Source: Eubacterium sp.
GTDB lineage: Bacteria > Bacillota > Clostridia > Lachnospirales > Lachnospiraceae
DNA length: 41,215 nucleotides
Assembly: GCA_016280325.1 (NCBI GenBank)
Contig: JAEEGM010000072.1
Span: 1-41,215, forward strand
Direction of reading: 5' to 3'
Below, piece by piece: positions 23,437 through 33,095 of the stretch (position 1 is the first letter of the stretch; every line of letters starts with the position of its first letter). A program made the position numbers and the translations under genes. Below the pieces are notes generated by a model. The model ran no database searches, had not been told where the DNA came from, and saw only the letters and a program-made list of their open reading frames with translations.

Positions 23437-26167
23437 GAATCTGATCTTTAACAAATACAGAACGGTGGTTGTCGTGGTCTTTTTCGCAGTGGCCCTGACG
23501 GTTGTCGGTATGGTTTTGAGGAGTCGTATCGGTGAGCTTCTCACGTCCTACACGGAGGATCAGACCGGCAAGCAGGCAAGGACCTGCGCCATGCTTATGG
23601 GTGAGAAACTGGACACTGAGCTTGAAGACCTCGAATATATCGCGTCCAGACTGGAAACCTCACTCGATGAACCGGGGGAATTGATGCCCCGTTTGGTCAG
23701 CAAATCCGGAGGCAGGCAGGGGTTACTTGGTATCAATGGAAAGGCTATCTTCGGAGACAGTCTGGATGTCAGCATTTTTGACGGAATTCAGTCATCCTTC
23801 CGGGGAGAAAAGGTCATCACCTTTGTGGAGGAGCAGGGGCTTCTTTTTACCTGTCCGGTATTCCACGGGCCGAATATCCGATATGTGCTGTACCGCCTGT
23901 ATCCGACGGCTTCTCTTGGTGAGCGGTTTTCCGAGCGGCTGGACGATGACCTCGGGAAATTCTGCGTGTCGACACGAGACGGTCAGATCGTCGTGCCGTT
24001 CCATGACAGCACCGATGAGGAATTGAACTGGTATCGGAGCAGGGAGATCCAGGATGACTTTACATCCATGCATCTGGAGATGGAGGTGTCGGTTGCCGTA
24101 GCGAGAAGCTTTGATACCGATCGCGGCAATATGCTGCTTTTTGAGGCAGAGATCCCGGGAACGGATTATCTGATATCCGGTTTTGTGTCGAAGTCCGTGG
24201 CTTCAGAGGGTATCGGGAACCTCAACCTTCTTGTCGTGTGGGTGTTCGGACTCCTGATGCTGCTGGTTTTGATCGGTGCGATCTATCTTACGAGAGCCCG
24301 CGTCAAGGTCCGCGAGAGCGATGCGCTGAGAGAAGCCAAGGCCGTGGCGGAGGAAGCGTCCCGTGCCAAGAGTGACTTCCTCGCCAATATGTCTCATGAG
24401 ATCCGTACGCCGATCAACGCGGTGCTCGGTATGGACGAGATGATCCTCAGAGAGAGTGACGATGAGTCGATCATAACCTATGCCAACAATATAAAAACAG
24501 CCGGGAATACGCTGCTCGGCCTGGTCAACGATATTCTGGATTTTTCAAAAATCGAGGCGAACAAGATCGAGATCATCCCTGTGGACTACGATCTCGCTGC
24601 CATGATCAACGACCTGGTAAACATGATCTACACCAGAGCGGATGACAAGGGACTCGAGATGCATCTCGACTTTGACAGCGAATTGCCGAGACGCCTGAAC
24701 GGTGATGAGATGCGGATCAAGCAGGTGATCACCAACATCCTGACCAATGCCGTAAAATACACGAAAAAGGGAAGCATAACCTTCCATATCGGTTATGAGA
24801 AAAATGTCTACGAGCCGGACAGTATCTTTCTTCATGTTTCGGTCAGCGATACCGGCATCGGAATCCGTGAGGAGGATATGAGCAGGTTGTTCTCTGAGTT
24901 TGAGCGAATCGATGAGGAGAAGAACCGCCATATCGAGGGAACCGGGCTCGGTATGAACATCACTAAGCGGCTGATCGAGATGATGGGTTCTACGCTGCAC
25001 GTGGAGAGTACGTACGGGGAGGGCTCCATATTCTATTTTTCACTGAAACAGCGTGTGGTTGACGACGAGCCGTTGGGGAATTATGAGATGGCTTACCGTG
25101 AATCCGTGCTCGGGCGAAAGGAGTACCATGAGAAGTTCATCGCGCCACACGCGGAGGTGTTGGTGGTGGATGATAATCCGATGAACCTGACGGTATTTAA
25201 GAGCCTCCTAAAGAGGACGCGCGTGCGTATCGACATGGCGGAGAGCGGCGATGAATGCCTGAAACTCACCCGTGAAAAGGCATATGATATCATTTTTCTC
25301 GATCACATGATGCCGGAGAAGGACGGTGTCGAGACGCTACGGGAACTCCGTGAACAGGAGGCGGATAAAAATACACAGACACCGGTTGTCTGTCTGACGG
25401 CGAATGCCATCTCCGGGGCAAAGGAGGAATACATCGCGGAAGGCTTTGATGACTACCTGAGCAAGCCGATCGACGCGGATCTTCTCGAGGATATGATGAT
25501 CATGTACCTGCCGACGGATAAGATCGAGATGACGGAGGAAGGCGTATCGGAAGACGATGGGGGAAGAAGAAGGGAACCCCTCCCTGATTTTCTGGAGGAG
25601 ATCGCCGAGATCGATACGAAAGCCGGGATCGCGAACCACGGTGGGGATATCGAGGCATATCTCGACACGCTGAGGGTGTATGGCGGCGCGTACGATAAGT
25701 ATGCCGAGGAGATAGAGACGTATTATCAGAAGAAAGATATGGAGAACGCGACGATCAAGATCCACGCGCTGAAGAGTACGGTGAAAGTCATAGGCGCTTT
25801 GGGACTCGGGGAACTGGCACAAAGCCTTGAGGATGCCGGTAAGGCTGGGGAACTGGCGTCGCGCGGTGAGGAGATGGAAGAGCTGCTCACATGCTCCCGG
25901 ACTGTCGGTGAGGCCCTGGCGCCTCTGGTTGAGAAAAAGGAGGAGGTCGATGACAGCGACCTGCCTTTGATCGATAGCGAAAAATTGCGGGAGGATTACG
26001 AGAGAATCCATCGTCAGGCCGATGAGTGTAACGATGTCGGAATCGAGGATATCCTTGAGGAGATGGGAGCGTTTCGCCTTCCGGAGGAAGAAAAAGAGCG
26101 CCTGAACCGGATTCGGGAGGCGCTGGACGAATTTGATTTTGTGGCGGTTAAGGACGCGCTTCGGTAA
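23429..26167 (+). CDS. Hybrid sensor histidine kinase (HK-REC-HPt)
   Basis: The 912-residue product has an N-terminal span (about 10-29), an extracytoplasmic sensor region of about 230 residues, a second span (about 266-288), a dimerisation domain with H323 in SHEIRTP, an ATPase domain (DTGIGI, GTGLGM), a receiver with D625 in FLDHMMPEKDG, and an HPt domain with H779 in IHALKST. A 70-residue acidic tail follows. The architecture supports a His-Asp-His relay to a separate receiver; the REC-GGDEF protein two genes upstream is the obvious candidate. The start overlaps the second BMP gene by 8 nt. Confidence 0.93.
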   Translation: MIKNLIFNKYRTVVVVVFFAVALTVVGMVLRSRIGELLTSYTEDQTGKQARTCAMLMGEKLDTELEDLEYIASRLETSLDEPGELMPRLVSKSGGRQGLLGINGKAIFGDSLDVSIFDGIQSSFRGEKVITFVEEQGLLFTCPVFHGPNIRYVLYRLYPTASLGERFSERLDDDLGKFCVSTRDGQIVVPFHDSTDEELNWYRSREIQDDFTSMHLEMEVSVAVARSFDTDRGNMLLFEAEIPGTDYLISGFVSKSVASEGIGNLNLLVVWVFGLLMLLVLIGAIYLTRARVKVRESDALREAKAVAEEASRAKSDFLANMSHEIRTPINAVLGMDEMILRESDDESIITYANNIKTAGNTLLGLVNDILDFSKIEANKIEIIPVDYDLAAMINDLVNMIYTRADDKGLEMHLDFDSELPRRLNGDEMRIKQVITNILTNAVKYTKKGSITFHIGYEKNVYEPDSIFLHVSVSDTGIGIREEDMSRLFSEFERIDEEKNRHIEGTGLGMNITKRLIEMMGSTLHVESTYGEGSIFYFSLKQRVVDDEPLGNYEMAYRESVLGRKEYHEKFIAPHAEVLVVDDNPMNLTVFKSLLKRTRVRIDMAESGDECLKLTREKAYDIIFLDHMMPEKDGVETLRELREQEADKNTQTPVVCLTANAISGAKEEYIAEGFDDYLSKPIDADLLEDMMIMYLPTDKIEMTEEGVSEDDGGRRREPLPDFLEEIAEIDTKAGIANHGGDIEAYLDTLRVYGGAYDKYAEEIETYYQKKDMENATIKIHALKSTVKVIGALGLGELAQSLEDAGKAGELASRGEEMEELLTCSRTVGEALAPLVEKKEEVDDSDLPLIDSEKLREDYERIHRQADECNDVGIEDILEEMGAFRLPEEEKERLNRIREALDEFDFVAVKDALR

Positions 26168-26193
26168 ACCGCACGGATACACAACGCAGCTGT

Positions 26194-28110
26194 TTATGAA
26201 TCGTTTCGCGGTGTCTGATTTTCGAAAAATGTCACGACAGCGTGAGCCGCTTTTCGATCCATCCCCTCGACTTTGGCGAGTTCGTCCTCAGTCGCCTGAC
26301 GGATCGCGTCGAGGGATTCGAAAGAGCGCATCAGGGCCAGGCGGCGCTTCGGGCCGATACCCGGTATCTCGTCGAGGATCGAGTGCGTCTGTCCTTTACT
26401 CCGAATCTGCTTGTGATATTCGATCGCAAAGCGGTGCGTCTCATCCTGGATTCGTGTGATCAGGTGGAAGCCCTCACTGTGCGTGTCGATCGGGATTTCC
26501 ACGTCCCTAAAGTAGAGCCCTCTCGTCCGGTGATGGTCGTCCTTGACCATGCCGCAGACCGGGACATCGATTGCAAGGCGCGCTAACACCTCTTCACAGA
26601 TGTGTACCTGCCCTTTTCCGCCGTCCATAAAAATGATATCGGGGAGATGGGCGAAGGAATCGGCCTCGGAGAGGCCTTCTTTTTTACTGTGTTCAAACCG
26701 TCTTGTCAGCATTTCATCCATCGAGCCGTAGTCATCGGGGCCCGTCACGGAGCGGATGCGAAACTTTCTGTAGTCATTCTTTTTGGCCTTGCCTTCGTCA
26801 AAGACCACCATCGAACCGACGGTCTCGAAGCCGTTGATATGCGAGATATCGTAGGATTCCACGCGGTGGAGCTGCCCCTCCATCCCGAGGAGCTCTTCGA
26901 GTTCATCCATCGCGCCGCGGGTTCTGGCACGCTCGGCCTTCAGTTTATCCGCGTCCTGATTCAGAACCAGGTAGGCATTTTTCTTGGCAAGTTCAAGCAG
27001 GCGTTCTTTCTGGCCGCGCCTTGGTATCGTCATCTTCACCCGCTTCCCGCGCTTCTCGGAAAGCCAGTTTAAGATGGCCTCGCTGTCGGAGAATTCCTTC
27101 TCCGTGACAAGCTCACCGGGCAGGTAAGGTGTGCCTGCGTAATTCTGCTTGATAAAAGAAGATATAACATCTTCATCTTTTTCAAATTCTACTCCCGTAA
27201 GATAGTAATGTTCCCGACCAAGCAGCTTTCCGTTCCGGATGAAAAATACCTGCATCACGGCCTCGTTTCCTGACCTTGCGAGGGCCAGGATATCCCGATC
27301 CTCCTGCTCGCCGGAGGTGATCTTCTGACGCTCGGTCACACGTCGGATGCTCTCCAGCTGATCCCGGTATATGGCGGCCTCTTCAAAGGCCATCTGTTCG
27401 GAGGCGGCTTTCATTCTGGCCTCCAGCTCGTGACGTATCTCTGCCGTGTCGCCCTGGAGGAAGCGGAGCGCCTGCTCGAAGTTCAGACGGTAATCCTCCT
27501 CGCTGATCATACCCTGGCAGGGCGCATCGCACTGGCCCATCTCGTAGTAGAGGCAGGGACGGTTTTTAGCGTCGAGCGGCGTCCGCGATGTAGCGTCCGA
27601 TACGGTCGGTGGTTCCGCAGAAACAACCTTAGTTCCGCTTATCTTCCGGTTGCAGGTCCGCAGATGGTAGATCCGGTTCACCAGCTCGATGGCCTCCCGG
27701 ATCGCGCCCGCGCTTGTAAAAGGTCCGAAATACTTGTTGCCGTCGCGTTTTAACTGACGTGAAAACAAGAGCCTCGGGAAAGGCTCCTGTATGGTTGCTT
27801 TGATATAGGGATAGGTCTTCCCATCCTTGAGCATCGTGTTGTAGCGCGGCGCATGCTCCTTGATCAGGTTGCATTCGAGCACCAGCGCCTCCAACTCGCT
27901 GTCTGTCACGATGTATTCGAACCAGGCGATCCGCGAGATCATCTTCTCGATCTTCGGTGTCACCTGCCGGCTTTCCTGAAAATACTGCCTGACACGGTTC
28001 TTCAGGCTGATCGCTTTACCGACATAGATGATCTCATCGGACTTATCATGCATCAGATAGACCCCGGGCTTTGCCGGCAGCTTCTTCAGTTCGTCCTGAA
28101 TGTCAAACAT
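26194..28110 (-). CDS. uvrC: Excinuclease ABC subunit C
   Basis: UvrC makes both incisions in nucleotide excision repair. The 638-residue product has the GIY-YIG domain (GVYLMHDKSDEIIYVGKA), the cysteine cluster CLYYEMGQCDAPCQG, the UvrB-binding UVR region (about 205-240), the RNase H-like C-terminal nuclease with ESYDISHINGFETVGSMVVF and FMDGGKGQVH, and the helix-hairpin-helix DEIPGIGPKRR. It is complete. It converges on the kinase gene with only 26 bp between stops, and is second in a unit behind a small membrane protein. Confidence 0.97.
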   Translation of the reverse strand: MFDIQDELKKLPAKPGVYLMHDKSDEIIYVGKAISLKNRVRQYFQESRQVTPKIEKMISRIAWFEYIVTDSELEALVLECNLIKEHAPRYNTMLKDGKTYPYIKATIQEPFPRLLFSRQLKRDGNKYFGPFTSAGAIREAIELVNRIYHLRTCNRKISGTKVVSAEPPTVSDATSRTPLDAKNRPCLYYEMGQCDAPCQGMISEEDYRLNFEQALRFLQGDTAEIRHELEARMKAASEQMAFEEAAIYRDQLESIRRVTERQKITSGEQEDRDILALARSGNEAVMQVFFIRNGKLLGREHYYLTGVEFEKDEDVISSFIKQNYAGTPYLPGELVTEKEFSDSEAILNWLSEKRGKRVKMTIPRRGQKERLLELAKKNAYLVLNQDADKLKAERARTRGAMDELEELLGMEGQLHRVESYDISHINGFETVGSMVVFDEGKAKKNDYRKFRIRSVTGPDDYGSMDEMLTRRFEHSKKEGLSEADSFAHLPDIIFMDGGKGQVHICEEVLARLAIDVPVCGMVKDDHHRTRGLYFRDVEIPIDTHSEGFHLITRIQDETHRFAIEYHKQIRSKGQTHSILDEIPGIGPKRRLALMRSFESLDAIRQATEDELAKVEGMDRKAAHAVVTFFENQTPRNDS

Positions 28111-28121
28111 CCTTCACGCTC

Positions 28122-28478
28122 CTACTTTCCTTCATTGCCCGCGGGACCACCTGACTCAGCCGCTCTGGCGTCGAGTGCCGCGATGCGATCTTTGCATTTT
28201 TCCATATCCTCAACAAGCTTTTCGCCTTCTTTTTCCTCATTTTTCCGCGTCCGATCTTTCACGGTCTCGTAGATCTTGAAGCGATTCATGTTGATAACGA
28301 AAAACAGAACCGCTCCGGTGAACCCGGCGACGATAACGACGACACCGAGCCAGAGTCCGCCCTGGATCAGCTTAATGCCGATGATGGCGCAGGCAAGCAG
28401 GATCAGGAATACCACCGCCAGAAAGCCGCGTCGCTTGGTCTGCTCGGGATTCTTCTCTTTTTTCTTTTTCTTAGCCAT
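28122..28478 (-). CDS. Small membrane protein with charged ends
   Basis: The 118-residue product begins MAKKKKKEKNPEQTKRR, has two hydrophobic segments (about 18-36 and 42-64), and ends in a 50-residue Lys/Glu-rich predicted coiled coil. Both ends should be cytoplasmic. No family is recognised. It is first in the uvrC transcript, ending 11 nt before the uvrC start, under a strong promoter. Confidence 0.75.
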   Translation of the reverse strand: MAKKKKKEKNPEQTKRRGFLAVVFLILLACAIIGIKLIQGGLWLGVVVIVAGFTGAVLFFVINMNRFKIYETVKDRTRKNEEKEGEKLVEDMEKCKDRIAALDARAAESGGPAGNEGK

Positions 28479-28520
28479 GGTCGCCCTCTTTTCATCGCTG
28501 AATTTGTGTTTCTACTCCCG

Positions 28521-28549
28521 ATTATATACCATATGTTTGAAAATGTCAC
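28521..28549 (-). promoter_or_regulatory. Promoter of the membrane protein-uvrC unit
   Basis: On the minus strand, GTGACA (28544-28549), a 17-bp spacer and TATAAT (28521-28526). This is one mismatch from consensus, about 43 nt upstream of the start codon. Confidence 0.75.
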
Positions 28550-28568
28550 GAAAAAAGTGAAGACGGAT

Positions 28569-28749
28569 GTTACTATTCACGGCTGAACCACAGGAAAACC
28601 ACATGGAATGCTTGCATTCACATGTGGTTTTATCTGTGGTTCAGGCTGAAGGCTGTCACTCCCCAACATAAGGAGAGTGCTGCGAAGCAGCAGTAGAGCG
28701 CTGAAAGCGCGTACTCTCCGAATGGGGAGTGACAGCCGTGAATAGTAAC
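28569..28749. mobile_element. MITE-like non-coding element with target duplication
   Basis: The 181-bp element has perfect 17-bp terminal inverted repeats: GTTACTATTCACGGCTG (28569-28585) and its complement (28733-28749). It is flanked by an exact 8-bp direct repeat AGACGGAT (28561-28568 and 28750-28757), the mark of transposition. It encodes no protein. Inside are a near-perfect hairpin (TGAACCACAG 28584-28593 with CTGTGGTTCA 28634-28643, continued by an 11-bp and a 5-bp stem). A second arm pairs 28651-28664 with 28724-28737 and carries two GAA-capped sub-hairpins. It lies between the uvrC-unit and prfC promoters. The mobilising transposase is not in this window. Confidence 0.88.
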
Positions 28750-28788
28750 AGACGGATTTCGATTTCACATAAATTGTGGAAAGAGTGT

Positions 28789-28817
28789 TTGCGGATTCTG
28801 AAAAAATATGCTATAAT
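28789..28817 (+). promoter_or_regulatory. Promoter of prfC
   Basis: TTGCGG (28789-28794), 17 bp and TATAAT (28812-28817) preceded by TGc, an extended -10. The expected start near 28824 gives a short leader. The mobile element ends 39 bp upstream of the -35 box. Confidence 0.75.
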
Positions 28818-28851
28818 CTGTAGTATCTGTCTGTAAATAGGAGTAGAAGAA

Positions 28852-30495
28852 ATGTCGGATTTGAAAAATGAAATCGAAAAAAGGCGTACTTTCGCCATTA
28901 TCTCGCACCCGGACGCCGGTAAAACCACACTGACGGAGAAGTTCCTTCTCTACGGTGGTGCGATCAATCTCGCCGGATCGGTCAAGGGGCGTAAAGCCGC
29001 GAAGCACGCGGTATCAGACTGGATGGAGATCGAGAAGGAGCGTGGAATCTCCGTCACCTCGTCCGTCATGCAGTTTGACTACGATGGTTACTGCATCAAT
29101 ATCCTGGACACCCCGGGACATCAGGACTTCTCGGAGGATACCTATCGGACGCTGATGGCAGCGGACTCCGCCGTGATGGTGATCGACGGCTCCAAGGGTG
29201 TCGAGGCGCAGACGATCAAGCTGTTCAAGGTCTGCGTCATGCGCGGGATCCCGATTTTTACCTTTATCAACAAGATGGACCGCGAGGCGATGGACCCGTT
29301 TGAACTGATCGACCAGATCGAGAACGTCCTGGGGATACATACCTGCCCGATCAACTGGCCCATCGGTTCGGGCAAGAGTTTCAAGGGTGTCTATGACCGC
29401 GAGACGGAGACAATACTGCGCTTCGTTGCCGGTGACAACGGCCAGAAGGTCGAGACGCACCAGGTGAAGCTCGGCGATCCGAGTGTGGATGAGCTGATCA
29501 CGGATCTTTTGCACCAGACGCTTGTCGATGAGATCGAGCTTTTGGACGGCGCGAGCGACGAGTTCGATCTGGAGAAGGTGCGTGTCGGAAAGCTCAGCCC
29601 TGTATTTTTCGGATCGGCGCTGACCAACTTCGGTGTCGAGGACTTCTTAAAACACTTTTTGAAGATGACCACCGCGCCTTTGTCCAGGGATTCGCTGAAG
29701 CTGGAGCTCAAGCCATCCGGAGAGACGGCCGTGGTTGAGAAGGACGGACAGCCGGAGACGACGACCGTCAGTCCGTTTTCGGAAGATTTTTCCGCCTTTG
29801 TTTTCAAGATTCAGGCGAATATGAATAAGGCACACAGGGACCGTATCGCGTTTATGCGGATCTGTTCCGGAAAGTTTGATGCCGGGATGGAGGTCATCCA
29901 CGAGCGCGAGGGACGCAAGATGCGACTGACGGCACCGCAGCAGATGATGGCGGAGAACCGCCATATCATCGACGAAGCGTACGCCGGCGACATCATCGGT
30001 GTCTTCGATCCGGGGCTCTTTCACATCGGTGACACCCTCTACACCGGCAAGACGCCGATACGTTACGAGGGAATCCCGACCTTCGCACCGGAGCATTTTG
30101 CCCGCGTGCGCCAGGTCGATACGATGAAGCGCAAGCAGTTTACCAAAGGAATCTATCAGATAGCGGAGGAAGGTGCGATCCAGATCTTCCAGGAGCTGAA
30201 CGTCGGGATGGAGGAGATCCTGGTCGGCGTGGTCGGCGTCCTGCAGTTCGAGGTGCTGACCTACCGCCTGAAAAATGAATACAATGTTGAGATCCGCATG
30301 GAGCAGCTCCCCTATGAGCACATTCGTTGGATCACCTCGCCGGATATCGATCTGGCAAGCCTGTCCTTAACCTCCGACACCAAGAAGGTGCAGGATCTGA
30401 AGGGGCATCCGCTGCTTTTGTTCCAGCATCCGTGGAGTATTCAGACGGCTTTGGAACGAAACGAGGGACTGACACTGGAATCTTTCTCACGATGA
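28852..30495 (+). CDS. prfC: Peptide chain release factor 3 (RF3)
   Basis: RF3 is the GTPase that recycles RF1 and RF2 from the ribosome. The 547-residue product has the G1 loop SHPDAGKTT (19-27), ERGISVTSSV, the G3 motif DTPGHQDF and the G4 motif NKMDRE, and keeps the RF3-specific C-terminal domain (FQHPWSIQTALERNEGL). AGGAG lies about 9 nt before the ATG. The penicillin-binding protein gene starts 10 nt after its stop, so they share a message. RF2 is encoded at the other end of the window. Confidence 0.96.
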   Translation: MSDLKNEIEKRRTFAIISHPDAGKTTLTEKFLLYGGAINLAGSVKGRKAAKHAVSDWMEIEKERGISVTSSVMQFDYDGYCINILDTPGHQDFSEDTYRTLMAADSAVMVIDGSKGVEAQTIKLFKVCVMRGIPIFTFINKMDREAMDPFELIDQIENVLGIHTCPINWPIGSGKSFKGVYDRETETILRFVAGDNGQKVETHQVKLGDPSVDELITDLLHQTLVDEIELLDGASDEFDLEKVRVGKLSPVFFGSALTNFGVEDFLKHFLKMTTAPLSRDSLKLELKPSGETAVVEKDGQPETTTVSPFSEDFSAFVFKIQANMNKAHRDRIAFMRICSGKFDAGMEVIHEREGRKMRLTAPQQMMAENRHIIDEAYAGDIIGVFDPGLFHIGDTLYTGKTPIRYEGIPTFAPEHFARVRQVDTMKRKQFTKGIYQIAEEGAIQIFQELNVGMEEILVGVVGVLQFEVLTYRLKNEYNVEIRMEQLPYEHIRWITSPDIDLASLSLTSDTKKVQDLKGHPLLLFQHPWSIQTALERNEGLTLESFSR

Positions 30496-30505
30496 GGAAA
30501 ACTAC

Positions 30506-33070
30506 ATGAACTACAGCGAGAAAAATGTCGAGAAACGCGCGAACCGGCTTTCTTCGAAGTGGATTCGTCGCGGCAAAAGGGTGCAGGTAGCTCTCTTGCG
30601 CCTTAGTTTTCTGTTGCTTGTAGCAGGTGTCATCTACGCCGGATATCTGGGCTGGCGCTATATGAGAGATATCCTGTCCGAGGTTCCGGACGTCAAAAGT
30701 ATCGAACTGATTCCCAAGGGCTATACCACCCATATTCTGGATGATGAAGGAGAGACGATCCAGGTGCTGGTCGGCGCGGACGCGAACCGCGAATATGTGA
30801 TGCTCGATCAGATCCCGACCGATCTTCAGAACGCCTTTATCGCCATCGAGGACGCGAGATTCCGTTCTCATGAGGGGATCGATCCGGAGGGGATCCTCCG
30901 TGCCTTTGTCGTGGGACTGACAAATGGCGGCAACTTCACACAGGGAGCCAGTACGATCACGCAGCAGCTTTTGAAAAATCAGGTTTTCTCCGGTGGCGAG
31001 GAGAAGGACTTCATGTCCCGTCTTCGTCGCAAGATCCAGGAGCAGTATCTCGCTCTGTGTATGGAGAACCGTTATTCGAAGGATGAGATCCTCGAATATT
31101 ATCTCAATACCATCAATCTTGGCCAGAACACGCTGGGCGTCGAGGCGGCATCGATGCGCTACTTCAATAAGCACGTAGGAGAGCTGACCTTGTCCGAATG
31201 TGCGACACTCGCCGGAATCGCGAAAAATCCCACGGGTTACAATCCAATCACGCACGCCGGCCGCAACCGCAACCGCGAACTGCTCGTTCTGACGGCGATG
31301 CAGGATCAGGGCTTCATCACCTCCGGTCAGTATGAGGAGGCAATCCAGGATGAGGTACAGACGAGGATCCAGAAGTACAACGAGGAGTATACGAAGAACA
31401 CCAAGACGACGTCTTACTTTACGGACGCTCTGATCCGGTCGGTGATCGAGGACATGAAGACAGAACTCGGCTACACGGAGACGCAGGCGGCCAACGCTAT
31501 CTATACCGGGGGCTTAAGTATCTACAGTACGCAGGATTCGCAGATGCAACAGATCTGTGATACCGAGTTGAATAACCCGGATAACTATCCCAAGGATGTT
31601 AAGTATCAGTTGGAATATCAGCTGACGATCGCTCATGCCAACGGAACGGAGAGTTCATACAACTTCTCCGACCTGAAGGAGTGGTATAAGGAGCGTGAAA
31701 AACCGATCAAGACGTATTTTGATTCTGAAAAAGACGCGCGAAGCGTGATATCGCCGTTCCGCCGTTCGATGTTGCGGACGAATGATCGTGTGATCGCGGA
31801 GACAATCCGCACGATTATTGAACCGCAGGCATCGTTTGTCCTAATGGATCAGTACACCGGCGAGATCAAGGCGCTGGTCGGAGGACGTGGCGAGAAGCTT
31901 GAGAGTATGTCCTTTAACCGCGCAACCGACGCGACGAGACAGCCCGGATCAACCTTCAAGATCCTCAGCACCTACCTGCCGGCACTGGATACGGCGGGCA
32001 TGTCACTGGGAACGGTCCAGGATGACGCGGAGTATTATTATCCGGGAACCGACCAGCAGGTTCGTAACTGGTACGGTGATTGCTATCGTGGCCTGACGCC
32101 GATCCGTGACGCGATCACCAACTCGATCAATGTCATCGCGGTCAAGACTTTGGATCAGGTGACACCGAAGATTGGGTACGACTATTTATTAAATCTGGGA
32201 TTTACAACACTGGTAGACGGCTACTCGGACGATGCCGGACGGAGTTTTACCGACATCTCGCTTCCGATGGCGCTCGGCGGCCTCACCAAGGGAGTCACCA
32301 ATCAGGAACTTACGGGAGCGTTTGCTACGATCGCCAGCGGCGGACTGTACCGCAAGCCGCATCTGTATTCGAGGATCGTCGATCATGACGGCAAGACTCT
32401 GATCGATCATTCGGATGAGCAGTCAAAGCGCGTGATGAAAGAGACGACGGCGTGGCTTCTGACCGATGCCATGGAAGATGTGGTTTCGGATATCAATGCC
32501 AAACATATCGCGTTTCGGGCATCGAGTATGGCGGTGGCCGGCAAGACCGGAACTTCCAACAACTCCAACGACCTTTGGTTTGTCGGCTATACACCGTATC
32601 TCACCGGGGGTATCTGGTGCGGATACGACGGGAACAAAACGCAGAGCAATACCACCTATCACAAGGATCTCTGGCGCAAGATCATGGAAGAGATCAGTGA
32701 GCGGTATGAGATCAAGAGTGAGTTTGAGAAGCCGGAAGGCATATACAGCGCTTCAATCTGTACCAAGTGCGGCAAACTCGTGATCGGCGATCTCTGTGAG
32801 GATGCCGTCGGCGGTTCGTGCTCGCGACTGGAATACTTCACGCGGGAGACCCTGCCCACCGACAGCTGTGACTGTCATGTCCGGTGCAAGATCTGTAAGG
32901 CTTCGGGAATGCTCGCCGGAGATGGTTGCCCCGAATCCGAGGTTTACGACGCGGTGTATCTGTTGAAAAAAGATGAAAAAGCCGGAGAAGGCAAGACGAT
33001 GGATTCGCCTCTGATCATGCCGGAGTATCTGGTTGATTCCATCTGTGATGTACATAACAACTCAAGATAG
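30506..33070 (+). CDS. Class A penicillin-binding protein (PBP1A-type)
   Basis: A bifunctional peptidoglycan polymerase of 854 residues. It has one N-terminal span (about 27-50), a glycosyltransferase-51 domain with catalytic E115 in EDARFRSHEGID, and a transpeptidase domain with S482 (STFK), SIN and KTGT at 680-683. The region after about 750 holds some ten cysteines (CTKCGK, LCEDAVGGSC, CDCHVRCKIC, DGC). This is unusual outside the membrane and suggests disulfides or a metal site. GAGGAAAA precedes the ATG. The CoA-transferase gene follows after 25 nt. Confidence 0.94.
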   Translation: MNYSEKNVEKRANRLSSKWIRRGKRVQVALLRLSFLLLVAGVIYAGYLGWRYMRDILSEVPDVKSIELIPKGYTTHILDDEGETIQVLVGADANREYVMLDQIPTDLQNAFIAIEDARFRSHEGIDPEGILRAFVVGLTNGGNFTQGASTITQQLLKNQVFSGGEEKDFMSRLRRKIQEQYLALCMENRYSKDEILEYYLNTINLGQNTLGVEAASMRYFNKHVGELTLSECATLAGIAKNPTGYNPITHAGRNRNRELLVLTAMQDQGFITSGQYEEAIQDEVQTRIQKYNEEYTKNTKTTSYFTDALIRSVIEDMKTELGYTETQAANAIYTGGLSIYSTQDSQMQQICDTELNNPDNYPKDVKYQLEYQLTIAHANGTESSYNFSDLKEWYKEREKPIKTYFDSEKDARSVISPFRRSMLRTNDRVIAETIRTIIEPQASFVLMDQYTGEIKALVGGRGEKLESMSFNRATDATRQPGSTFKILSTYLPALDTAGMSLGTVQDDAEYYYPGTDQQVRNWYGDCYRGLTPIRDAITNSINVIAVKTLDQVTPKIGYDYLLNLGFTTLVDGYSDDAGRSFTDISLPMALGGLTKGVTNQELTGAFATIASGGLYRKPHLYSRIVDHDGKTLIDHSDEQSKRVMKETTAWLLTDAMEDVVSDINAKHIAFRASSMAVAGKTGTSNNSNDLWFVGYTPYLTGGIWCGYDGNKTQSNTTYHKDLWRKIMEEISERYEIKSEFEKPEGIYSASICTKCGKLVIGDLCEDAVGGSCSRLEYFTRETLPTDSCDCHVRCKICKASGMLAGDGCPESEVYDAVYLLKKDEKAGEGKTMDSPLIMPEYLVDSICDVHNNSR

Positions 33071-33095
33071 AGAGTATAATGAGTCAGGAGATACC

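Noticed and set aside
28569-28749. tRNA or small regulatory RNA, because of its cloverleaf-like folds
   Set aside because: The arms do not fit tRNA dimensions, and the perfect terminal repeats with an 8-bp target duplication explain it as a mobile element.
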